Origin: Anaerotalea alkaliphila
Lineage (GTDB): Bacteria; Bacillota; Clostridia; Lachnospirales; Vallitaleaceae
Assembly: GCF_010179735.1 (NCBI RefSeq)
Contig: NZ_JAAEEH010000014.1
Coordinates: forward strand, 1-64,000
Reading direction: 5' to 3'
Length of the DNA: 64,000 nucleotides
The notes below the pieces were generated by a model that was given only the letters and a program-made list of their open reading frames with translations, did no database searches and was not told where the DNA came from. The translations under genes were made by a program, and so were the position numbers. This document shows, in pieces, positions 36,613 to 43,997 of the stretch; the first letter of the stretch is position 1; every line of letters begins with the position of its first letter.

Positions 36613-38043
36613 TTAATCCTCTTCCAGCCCGTGCCTTTCCACCTGGAACCGGTAGTATCTGACCCCTTCTTCCCCATGGATCCCCGCTTTCTGCAAAGCG
36701 ATGGAAACCTGCTGTTCCACGGTGTCGACCCCATCCAGGTCCGGCAACAGGAGCCCCCGTTTGAACCCTTTTTCCACAATCACCCCATAGCGCTTGGGGT
36801 CCAGCCATTCAGCGGAAGGGATCTCCTCCGCCTCTCCCAGGATGTCCACATGGATGGAAAGCAGGTCCAACTCCTCCACGGCCACCGGTTCGAAACGCGG
36901 GTCCTGGCTGCAGGCGCTGATGGCGTTGTGCACGATCTCCTCCAGCAGGGAGTCCTTGGTGGGTTGGATGGTACCGATGCACCCCCGCAGCTTCCCCTGC
37001 TTGTGGAGGGAGACGAAGGTGCCCGCCCGAAGCCTCCCCTTGGACCGGAGCGTCTCCTCGGAGACGACGGCCTCCATCTGGGCATGGGACAGGATCTTGC
37101 CCGTACGGACATGGTGTTCAATGGTCTTTCTGGCCAACCGGACAAGGTCGTCCTCCCTGGCTGCCCGGATCACCTTGTTCTTGTGCTGGAGCTTCCTGTA
37201 GCTGTCCACCAGGGATTCCACCCCGGGGCCCTCCTCCCTTTCCAGGACGGCCGTCAGGTAGCCGACCCCAAAGGGACCTTCGTAGCTGTGGATCCGGGAC
37301 GCATATCCGTATCCGTCCATGCATCCGAAACCCATCAGGACGGACCGGAGGCCGCATTGCGCGGCATGCTCCACGAACTTTTCCTCCAGGAGCAGCAGCT
37401 CCATGGGATCCTTCTCCCGGATGGCTTTCTGCACCTTTTCGTCGAACAGCGGGCCCATGGGATCATAGGAGTAAGGTCCATCGCTCTTCAAGGCATGGGA
37501 CAGGTCGCCGCTGCAGAGGACCAGGGTGTCCGGACCCAGCACCCTTGCCATGCACTTTCCGATCTGGTAGCTTTCCAGCAGGGAAGTGAATCCCGGCGCC
37601 AGATGGACGATCCTGTACTCCTTCCAGTAACGTTCGATGAAGTACAGGGGGACCATGGCCCCATGGTCGAGCGCCATGGAAGCCCCATAACTTTCGGCCA
37701 TCTTCTCATCCATGAGGATGCTGGTATGTCCGTCTGCCTCCAGGGCTTCATCGATCTTCGCAGCCAATTCCCTGTCCACCCTTTTTTCCATGGAGACCTC
37801 CGGATGCCCGAACATGGCGAAGGATCCCGCCAGCACCGGGGCGTCCAGCAGGCAGGTTCCGTTGCTGAAGCAATTCCCATGGGGGGAGATGCACAGGATG
37901 GTCTTGGGTCTGCCTTCCGCCGCAATCCGGCCCAACCGGTCCATGGCGTCGACGGTGTCTTGGGCTTCCCGCTCCCTGCCCTCTCCGATTTCCGGAAGGA
38001 CGATGGGGGGGTGGGGCATCAGGAACACGGTAAGATTCTTCAT
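36613..38043 (-). CDS. AmmeMemoRadiSam proteins B and A fused (Memo-like + AMMECR1)
   Basis: 476 residues. The N-terminal part (about 1-275) is the Memo/LigB-like fold of AmmeMemoRadiSam protein B, with candidate metal residues in LMPHPPIVLPE (His), ISPHGN (His) and GDLSHAL (Asp, His). The C-terminal part (about 290-476) is AMMECR1, shown by KQGKLRGCIGTIQPT and ending in YYRFQVERHG. The family of three proteins is conserved but has no settled function. The radical SAM partner lies 6 bases upstream, so the two are translated together. The fusion itself supports physical association of A and B. Confidence 0.85.
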   Translation of the reverse strand: MKNLTVFLMPHPPIVLPEIGEGREREAQDTVDAMDRLGRIAAEGRPKTILCISPHGNCFSNGTCLLDAPVLAGSFAMFGHPEVSMEKRVDRELAAKIDEALEADGHTSILMDEKMAESYGASMALDHGAMVPLYFIERYWKEYRIVHLAPGFTSLLESYQIGKCMARVLGPDTLVLCSGDLSHALKSDGPYSYDPMGPLFDEKVQKAIREKDPMELLLLEEKFVEHAAQCGLRSVLMGFGCMDGYGYASRIHSYEGPFGVGYLTAVLEREEGPGVESLVDSYRKLQHKNKVIRAAREDDLVRLARKTIEHHVRTGKILSHAQMEAVVSEETLRSKGRLRAGTFVSLHKQGKLRGCIGTIQPTKDSLLEEIVHNAISACSQDPRFEPVAVEELDLLSIHVDILGEAEEIPSAEWLDPKRYGVIVEKGFKRGLLLPDLDGVDTVEQQVSIALQKAGIHGEEGVRYYRFQVERHGLEED

Positions 38044-38049
38044 AATGGG

Positions 38050-38928
38050 TCACCTCACATTTCCCAGCAGTACGGTATCGAAATACTTCCTTGCGGTCTC
38101 CTGCACCTGGAGCATGTAGCCCACATCCGTGGCCGGCTCCTCCATGTGGTAGCAGGGAAAATACCGGGTGATGTGGAGCACCACGTCCGGAGCCGCCTGC
38201 CGCAAGCGTTCCAACAAGCCTTCAATGGCCTCCAGGGCGGGCTGCTGGTCCCGGGGCCCTTTGGCGGGATCGTAGTAGAATCCGGGAACGATCAGGAGGG
38301 TAACCTCCACATGGCTGGCGGCGGCAGCGGTGCCGATGGTCTGCAGCACGTCCTCCACCGTGGTCCCCCCCAGTTTCCTGTAAAGGCCGTCGCTCCATGT
38401 CTTCAGGTCGATGTTGAAGGCATCCATCAGCGGCAGGATTTCCTGCAAGGGTTCGCTGCAGATCAGGCCGTTGGTCACCATCACGTTGGCGATGCCCGCC
38501 TGCTTCGCCGCCCTTGCGGTGTCCAGCATCCATTCGTAGTAAACCGTGGGTTCGTTGTAGGTGTAGGCGATGGAGTCGAGGTCCAGTCCCCGGATTGTGG
38601 CCACTATGCCGTCCGGGGTGTGGTAGCTTGTACGGGGCCGTCCCTTGCTGATCTCATGGTTCTGGCAGAAGGGGCAGGCCATGTTGCACCCGAAGCTTCC
38701 CACGGAGAAGATCATGCTTCCGGGACGCCAGCAGGCCAAGGGTTTCTTCTCTATGGGATCCACATGGATGGCGCTCAGCTTTCCGTAGTTGAGGGTGTAC
38801 AGGCTGCCCCCTTCGGCCCTGCGGACACCACAAAGTCCGTTTTTCCCTTCCGGAATCCTGCACCGGTGGGGGCAAAGCAGGCATCGGACCCCTCCTGTGG
38901 TTTTTTCGTAGTACATGGCTTCATGCAT
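38050..38928 (-). CDS. AmmeMemoRadiSam radical SAM enzyme
   Basis: 292 residues. Radical SAM cluster motif C81-x3-C85-x2-C88 (GCNMACPFCQN), and an N-terminal extra cysteine set CLLCPHRC (16-23) plus GLCGVR, similar to pyruvate formate-lyase activating enzyme relatives. Start ATG 38928 is preceded by AAGGAGG with a 7-base spacer. It should reduce SAM to a deoxyadenosyl radical; the substrate is unknown. A TTAAAA/TATAAT promoter lies at 39015-39043. Confidence 0.87.
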   Translation of the reverse strand: MHEAMYYEKTTGGVRCLLCPHRCRIPEGKNGLCGVRRAEGGSLYTLNYGKLSAIHVDPIEKKPLACWRPGSMIFSVGSFGCNMACPFCQNHEISKGRPRTSYHTPDGIVATIRGLDLDSIAYTYNEPTVYYEWMLDTARAAKQAGIANVMVTNGLICSEPLQEILPLMDAFNIDLKTWSDGLYRKLGGTTVEDVLQTIGTAAAASHVEVTLLIVPGFYYDPAKGPRDQQPALEAIEGLLERLRQAAPDVVLHITRYFPCYHMEEPATDVGYMLQVQETARKYFDTVLLGNVR

Positions 38929-39014
38929 GACGGTCCTCCTTTCTGGTCCAACCGCCGAAAAGACGGTAAAGCCACACACCTCCTGTGGAGACGCCTGGCT
39001 GCTTCCATACCTTC

Positions 39015-39043
39015 ATTATACTCTTTTTACGGGGGTTTTTTAA
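39015..39043 (-). promoter_or_regulatory. Promoter of AmmeMemoRadiSam operon
   Basis: TTAAAA, 17-base spacer, TATAAT on the minus strand, 87 bases before the radical SAM start. The -35 is weak. Confidence 0.55.
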
Positions 39044-39081
39044 CCTTTGCTGCATTTGGCAAGAAGGGTAGCTGTTGTTTT

Positions 39082-39345
39082 TTAGAAGAAATAGTAAAAT
39101 ATCATAAGCTGCAGAAGGGTAAATGCAGGAACCAGGAAAAGGAATTTCCTGTTCCTGATCTTGTGCCTGAACAGCAGCATGCCTGTTGACGCACCGAAGG
39201 GGGCCAGGAAGGCCGCTTGCAGGAGCCTGGACTCCGGAATCCGCCATGCCCCCCGGCGGGCTTTCCATTTGTCGGTCCCATAGAGCAGGAAACTTGCCAG
39301 ATTGGCGGCCAGAAGGCCATACGACAGCGCATCCATCAATTCCAT
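39082..39345 (-). CDS. DUF1294 membrane protein
   Basis: 87 residues with two or three hydrophobic helices and the DUF1294 hallmark YGTDKWKAR followed by RIPESRLL and FGAxxGMLLFRHK. The family (sometimes with a cold-shock domain) has no known role. AGGAGG lies 9 bases before ATG. It is 81 bases downstream of the GDT1 gene. Confidence 0.8.
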   Translation of the reverse strand: MELMDALSYGLLAANLASFLLYGTDKWKARRGAWRIPESRLLQAAFLAPFGASTGMLLFRHKIRNRKFLFLVPAFTLLQLMIFYYFF

Positions 39346-39426
39346 CTATCCATACCTCCTAGTTCCTAGTCATCCACGCGGATCTGGGCCACCCTGGAAA
39401 TGGCGATGACCGGCTTGGGATTGGTG

Positions 39427-40572
39427 TCATGGGGCTCCCCATGACCGTTCTTCCGCTTCATGCGCTTCCTCCCATTCCTTTTCGAAACCGGGGAAATCCA
39501 GGATGATGACCCCCACATGCTCCCGGGCGTTTCCCTTCCATGGATAGGTCCGGTCGAAAAGCAGGATTTCCAGCACCCTCCGGATGGCGTCCACCCCCTT
39601 GGCATCTTCCAGGGTCTCCATGTAGGACAGGGTCCTTGACAGACTGAGGGACAGAAGGTCCCTGTCGAACTTTCCCTGGATGAACTCCATGTTCTCCCGG
39701 AGGAAGGATTCCTCCAGCTCCGGCCGCTCCTTCATCATCTCCCGGACCAGCCCGCGCATGTATCCGATGGCACAGCGCTCCCCCTTGCATTTTCCGCAGT
39801 GCTCCACTCCCCTGCAGATGCGCTCCACCGAATGTTCCATCTGGAGGGCATAGGCACGGAGGGCTTCCGCCGCCCGGCGGTAGGCCGTCCTACGCACGCC
39901 CCCCGCCAGGGCCGTCCCAACCGCCCTGGCCAGGAGCAGGATTCCCGCTCCCACCAAGAGCCCGTATGCCAGGACCGCCGGCGGGACCAAGAGCGACCGT
40001 GGAGCCGCTCCCGCCAGCTTCAAGGCTCCGAACACCAGAAAGACGGTGCCGGACAGGACCTTGATCCACTCTTCCGGAATCCGGTCCCCCAGCTTGCTGC
40101 CCACGAAGATCCCGATGCTGCTGGTCGCCAGCATTCCGCTGACCGTGCCCAGCAGGACCACCAGGGGGAAGGCCGCGTCCACGGCCAGGGTGATGGCGGT
40201 CAACTGGGTCTTGTCCCCCAGCTCACCCACAAAAAAAGCAGAGGCTACGGTCGCAACCGCACCTCTGTCCCTTCCCGCCCCGGCTGCTTCCTCCCCGTCT
40301 TCCCCGGAGGCGCTCAAGGTCCAAATGGCGAAGCCGATGAAGGCGGCGCCGGCCACCATCTGCAGCCAGTGGACAGGAACCCACTGCCCCACCAGGCTTC
40401 CGAAAGCCACGGCGAACCCATGGTTCAGGGCGGAGCCGATGAAGATTCCCAGCAACACCCTGGACAGGGGGAACCGGGTGGCGAACATCATCGCCAGGAT
40501 TTGTGTCTTGTCCCCCATCTCCGCTGCGAATATGAAAAGCAGGGCCTGCAGGTATTCTCTCGCCATTTCCAT
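39427..40572 (-). CDS. GDT1/TMEM165 (UPF0016) family cation exporter with Cys-rich C-terminal extension
   Basis: 381 residues. Residues 1-220 are a full UPF0016 transporter: two homologous three-helix halves with the E-x-GDKTQ motifs at residues 18-24 (EMGDKTQ) and 117-123 (ELGDKTQ). Bacterial members (MneA-like) export Mn2+; plant and yeast ones carry Ca2+/Mn2+. Typical proteins end near residue 190-220, but here about 160 more residues follow, with C253-x5-C259-x2-C262-x4-C267 and an otherwise charged helical region. I do not recognise this domain. It begins 9 bases after the upstream coiled-coil gene. Confidence 0.87.
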   Translation of the reverse strand: MEMAREYLQALLFIFAAEMGDKTQILAMMFATRFPLSRVLLGIFIGSALNHGFAVAFGSLVGQWVPVHWLQMVAGAAFIGFAIWTLSASGEDGEEAAGAGRDRGAVATVASAFFVGELGDKTQLTAITLAVDAAFPLVVLLGTVSGMLATSSIGIFVGSKLGDRIPEEWIKVLSGTVFLVFGALKLAGAAPRSLLVPPAVLAYGLLVGAGILLLARAVGTALAGGVRRTAYRRAAEALRAYALQMEHSVERICRGVEHCGKCKGERCAIGYMRGLVREMMKERPELEESFLRENMEFIQGKFDRDLLSLSLSRTLSYMETLEDAKGVDAIRRVLEILLFDRTYPWKGNAREHVGVIILDFPGFEKEWEEAHEAEERSWGAP

Positions 40573-40581
40573 TCCTTTCCC

Positions 40582-41133
40582 TTACAGCTCTTGCCTGAAC
40601 AGCTCTTCCCAGGTGATGGCGCTGGCTCCATCCGCGGTCCAGGTGTAGATGCCGTATCCCATCACGTGTCCGTCCTCAAAGGCGCCGAACACCCATTTGT
40701 CGTTCAGGACCACGATTTTGGTGAAGAACATCGTCCCACCCAGCACCGCTTCCATGCCGATGACTTCCGGATGGTCCTTCAGGTCCTGCACCAGTTGGTC
40801 CACATCCTGTATTCCCGCCCTCTTGATCTGCTGCAGTTCAAAGGGGTCCAGCAGGGAATCCCCTCCCAGGGAATCCATGGCCTCCTCGAAGACCGCATAG
40901 GCCTGGAGCAGCTCCTCATGCTCCATGGCAAGGGCCTGGTATTTCCCCTTCAGTTCCCCGTGCTCCTTTTCCAGCTCCCCATGGGCCGCCTGCAGCGCCT
41001 CCAGGGCTTTGGCCGTTTGGTCGCTCTCCGACGCCTTGCTTTCCAGCTTCTGGTTGCTCTGGGCCAGCAGAAACGCCAGCACGACCGCCAAAACCAAGGG
41101 AATCCCTCCCAAAGCCGCAATTTTCTTGTCCAT
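40582..41133 (-). CDS. Membrane-anchored coiled-coil protein of unknown function
   Basis: 183 residues. An N-terminal helix (about 6-24) anchors it, followed by a heptad-rich coiled coil (28-90) of ALEAL, ELEKEHGELK type, then a compact C-terminal domain (100-183) with FTKIVVLNDKWVFGAFEDG. GGGAGG precedes ATG. It is directly followed by the GDT1 exporter gene and probably co-transcribed, which hints at a partner role (inference only). Confidence 0.68.
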   Translation of the reverse strand: MDKKIAALGGIPLVLAVVLAFLLAQSNQKLESKASESDQTAKALEALQAAHGELEKEHGELKGKYQALAMEHEELLQAYAVFEEAMDSLGGDSLLDPFELQQIKRAGIQDVDQLVQDLKDHPEVIGMEAVLGGTMFFTKIVVLNDKWVFGAFEDGHVMGYGIYTWTADGASAITWEELFRQEL

Positions 41134-41223
41134 TCGATGACCTCCCGTCTTCTCTTTCCTTGATTATGCCACATTCCCGACCAGGCTTCAACCGATAACC
41201 GTGGATTCTCCCTCCATTCCCGC

Positions 41224-41253
41224 TTTACAGGAACGCCTTTCTGCTTGTATAAT
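41224..41253 (+). promoter_or_regulatory. Promoter of PsiE-like gene
   Basis: TTTACA, 18-base spacer, TATAAT, 33 bases before the start codon. Confidence 0.65.
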
Positions 41254-41286
41254 GTATACAAAAGAAAAACACCATTGGAGGGATTT

Positions 41287-41928
41287 ATGAAAAAAATCAG
41301 CAAACAGCTTGTCCGCAACTATGTCAGCACCAGCGCCAGCAGCATCGAGATTGCCGTTTCCATCCTCATCCTGATCGGCACCATCTTCCTCTCCGCCCGG
41401 GTCATCCACGACGTCTATCTGATCGTAACCCATGTGGGCTCCCCGGAGAAGATGCTCAGCACGGAAATCTTCCTTGCCCATTCCCTGGAGCTGGTCATCG
41501 GCATCGAGTTCATCAAGATGCTGGTGAAGCACACCCCCAGCAGCGCCGTGGAGGTGCTGGTCTTCGCCATCTCCCGGCAGCTGATCACCAGCCATCCGGA
41601 CATGACGGACGTGCTGATCGGGGTTGTGGCCATCGCCATCCTTTTCTCCATCCGGGCCTTCCTTTCCAGCCCTGCCCACGTCACCTACCAGGACGACCTG
41701 ATCCTGAATGCCGGCAACTCCATCCAGGAACTGGAGGACCTCCTGCACCGGAAGGTGGATCCCGCCTTGGGCAACACCGTAGGCGGCATCGTGGTGAACG
41801 CGGCCCGCAAGAACAATGTCAAGCTCCGTCCGGGATTCTCGGTGGTCCTGGACGGAGTGCTGTATGAAGTCTATTCCATGGACGCCCATCTGGTGAAGCA
41901 GGTCAAGGTCGTACCCCCCAAATCCTAG
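41287..41928 (+). CDS. PsiE-like four-helix membrane protein with C-terminal domain
   Basis: 213 residues. Four hydrophobic helices (about 20-42, 60-80, 85-103, 106-122) resemble the phosphate-starvation-inducible PsiE family; the remaining 85 residues form a soluble domain with GNTVGGIVVNAARKNN and VVLDGVLYEVYS that looks like a TrkA-C type ligand domain. Function unknown. GGAGGG lies 5 bases before ATG. Its stop overlaps the HAD gene's stop on a shared CTAG. Confidence 0.6.
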   Translation: MKKISKQLVRNYVSTSASSIEIAVSILILIGTIFLSARVIHDVYLIVTHVGSPEKMLSTEIFLAHSLELVIGIEFIKMLVKHTPSSAVEVLVFAISRQLITSHPDMTDVLIGVVAIAILFSIRAFLSSPAHVTYQDDLILNAGNSIQELEDLLHRKVDPALGNTVGGIVVNAARKNNVKLRPGFSVVLDGVLYEVYSMDAHLVKQVKVVPPKS

Positions 41929-42503
41929 GGGGTTTTTTTACGGCCTTCCAGGATTTCCAGCAGTTCCAGGGGACGGTCCACCATCCACCCCACCCCCCCC
42001 TCCTCCAGTTCCTCCCGGGTCCTGAACCCCCAGGTCACAGCGGCGCAGAAAGCGCCGCTGTTTCTTGCGGTCTCCACGTCCACAAGGGTGTCCCCCACAT
42101 ACAGGGTCTCTTCCGGCTGGGTGCCGGCGGTCTCCATGATCTTCCTGGTGATGGCCTGGTCCTTGTTGGTGTTGACAGCCATCCGGATTCCCCTTTCCTT
42201 TAGGGCGTCCAGCAGGGAGGGGATCCCCTCGTAGAGGCGCAGGGCATGGTCCCAGTCCCGGCCGTAGGTCCCAAGCATCTTGCCATGGCACGCCTCCAGC
42301 AGGGCTTCCTCCCGAGCCGCCTCTTCCGGCAGCGCCTTAAAGACCAGGTTCTTGATCCCATGGCCCACGAAATGCCTGTAGCTTTCCTCCGGGTGGAGGG
42401 GATACCCTTCCTCCGCCAGCACCAGGTTCATGGCATGGGCAAGCCCCGGCAGGGAATCCACCAGGGTGCCGTCCAGGTCGAAAATCACCAGTTTGATTTC
42501 CAT
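41925..42503 (-). CDS. HAD phosphatase (Gph-like) lacking the motif III segment
   Basis: 192 residues, shorter than the usual 215-225 for phosphoglycolate phosphatase. Motif I is intact (FDLDGTLVDS, D9 and D11), motif II Thr is present (VNTNKD), and motif IV is present (YVGDTLVDVETA, D138, D142). Between KIMETAG (121-127) and TQPEETLYVGD (128-138), however, the stretch that normally runs about 30 residues and carries the motif III Lys (RKPDP) is missing in frame. The protein may be inactive or altered. AGGAGG is 8 bases before ATG 42503. Confidence 0.8.
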   Translation of the reverse strand: MEIKLVIFDLDGTLVDSLPGLAHAMNLVLAEEGYPLHPEESYRHFVGHGIKNLVFKALPEEAAREEALLEACHGKMLGTYGRDWDHALRLYEGIPSLLDALKERGIRMAVNTNKDQAITRKIMETAGTQPEETLYVGDTLVDVETARNSGAFCAAVTWGFRTREELEEGGVGWMVDRPLELLEILEGRKKTP

Positions 42504-42622
42504 GTCGAGCACCTCCTGTCTTTCTTCCACTCCATTGTATGCCATCCTCCGTCCCCCTGTCAAATGCGTATACTGTATTCTGTATTTTTTTGGCATTTCG
42601 CTCCATTTCCGCTGATAACATC

Positions 42623-42650
42623 TTGCAACATCTTACCAAAGTGTTATAAT
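42623..42650 (+). promoter_or_regulatory. Promoter of PPi-phosphofructokinase
   Basis: TTGCAA, 16-base spacer, TATAAT, 56 bases before the start codon. Confidence 0.65.
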
Positions 42651-42706
42651 GAAAGAAGTGTTCAAAAAATGTCAAAAACACGATGTATAAAAGCAGGAGG
42701 TAAGGT

Positions 42707-43924
42707 ATGCAGTTAACAGGTAAAGTAGTCATCGCCCAAGGTGGCGGCCCAACCGCCGTCATCAACCAGAGCATGGTGGGAGCTGTTCTGGAATCCAGGA
42801 AGTTCCCCCAAATCACAAGGGTATACGGCGCAATCAATGGTGTGGAAGGAATCGTCAACGAGCAGTTCATGGACCTTTCCCAGGAAACCACCAACAATTT
42901 GGAGAAGGTGGCGGCCACACCCGCTTCCGGTCTTTTGTCCACAAGGGTGAAACCGGACGAAAAATATTGTGAAGAAATCTTCAAAGTCATGAAGGCCCAT
43001 GACGTGCGCTACTTCTTCTATATCGGCGGCAACGACTCTTCCGACACCGTTCGGATCGTCAACGATTACGCCAAGGCTTCCCATTATGATTTCCGCGCGA
43101 TCCACATTCCCAAGACCATCGACAACGACCTGATGCTGAACGACCATACCCCCGGTTACGGTTCCGCAGCCAGATACGTGTCCGAAGCCTTCATCGGCAT
43201 CAACCAGGACACCCGCGCCCTGCCCGGCGTCTACATCGCCGTCATCATGGGAAGGCATGCAGGTTTCCTGACAGCCGCAGCTTCCATGGCGAAGAAATAT
43301 GAGGATGACGGCCCGCACCTGATTTATGTGCCCGAGAGACCCTTCATCGTCGACGACTTCCTTGCGGACGTCAAGGAGCAGTACGAGAAACATGGACGCT
43401 GCGTCATCGCCGTTTCCGAAGGGATCGAGGACGAAAACCATGTTTCCATCGCAGCCAAGCTGAGCAAGAACGTGGAAGTGGACGCTCACGGAAACATCCA
43501 GCTCTCCGGAAGCGGCGCCCTGGGCGACATGCTCTCCAACCTGATCAAAGAGCGTCTTGGCATCGGCCGCGTGCGTGCGGATACGCTGGGTTATGCGCAG
43601 CGCAACTTCATCGGCAGCATCTCCAACGTCGACCAGATCGAGGCCCGTGAGGTCGGCGAGAAAGCGGCGCAATACGCCCTCCTGTACAACAGGGACGGTT
43701 CCGTCGTCATGGACAGGGTTGGAGACTATGCGGTGGACTACCGCCTGGTGGACATCGCCGAAATCGCCGGCAAGACGAAGACCATGCCCGCAGAGTTCCT
43801 GAACGCCCGCGGCAACAACGTGACGGACGCATTCAAGAACTACCTGCGTCCCCTGTTGGGAACCAACTATCCCACAGCCCACCGCCTGAGGGCTCCCATG
43901 GTGGAGAAGATCCTCAAGAAGTAA
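42707..43924 (+). CDS. pfp: Diphosphate--fructose-6-phosphate 1-phosphotransferase
   Basis: 405 residues of the PPi-dependent phosphofructokinase group. AQGGGPTAVIN binds phosphate; the donor-specificity residues are D110 (IGGNDS, where ATP enzymes have Gly) and K136 (PKTIDND), both diagnostic of PPi use. MGRHAGF and the C-terminal HRLRAP substrate residues are present. It reversibly phosphorylates fructose-6-P using PPi, saving ATP in fermentation. AGGAGGTAAGGT precedes ATG and a strong terminator follows. Confidence 0.92.
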   Translation: MQLTGKVVIAQGGGPTAVINQSMVGAVLESRKFPQITRVYGAINGVEGIVNEQFMDLSQETTNNLEKVAATPASGLLSTRVKPDEKYCEEIFKVMKAHDVRYFFYIGGNDSSDTVRIVNDYAKASHYDFRAIHIPKTIDNDLMLNDHTPGYGSAARYVSEAFIGINQDTRALPGVYIAVIMGRHAGFLTAAASMAKKYEDDGPHLIYVPERPFIVDDFLADVKEQYEKHGRCVIAVSEGIEDENHVSIAAKLSKNVEVDAHGNIQLSGSGALGDMLSNLIKERLGIGRVRADTLGYAQRNFIGSISNVDQIEAREVGEKAAQYALLYNRDGSVVMDRVGDYAVDYRLVDIAEIAGKTKTMPAEFLNARGNNVTDAFKNYLRPLLGTNYPTAHRLRAPMVEKILKK

Positions 43925-43940
43925 CATGTGACAGACAGCC

Positions 43941-43982
43941 AAAAGGGCTGGAACGGAAGCACGCTTCCGTTCCAGCCCTTTT
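43941..43982. terminator. Bidirectional terminator
   Basis: Perfect 20-base arms (43941-43960, 43963-43982) with a 2-base centre and AAAA/TTTT ends, between pfp and the convergent P1B ATPase gene. Confidence 0.9.
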
Positions 43983-43997
43983 CGTATTCCAGGCAAT

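Noticed and set aside
36602-36617. 16-base palindrome ATTAAAAATTTTTAAT near the AmmeMemoRadiSam stop
   Set aside because: A/T-only palindrome with weak stem and no U-tract; likely incidental.
39366-39461. Short frame (31 codons, MKRKNGHGE start) overlapping the 3' end of the GDT1 gene
   Set aside because: GAGGAA precedes it, but it has no recognisable features and overlaps a real gene; not enough to call a gene.
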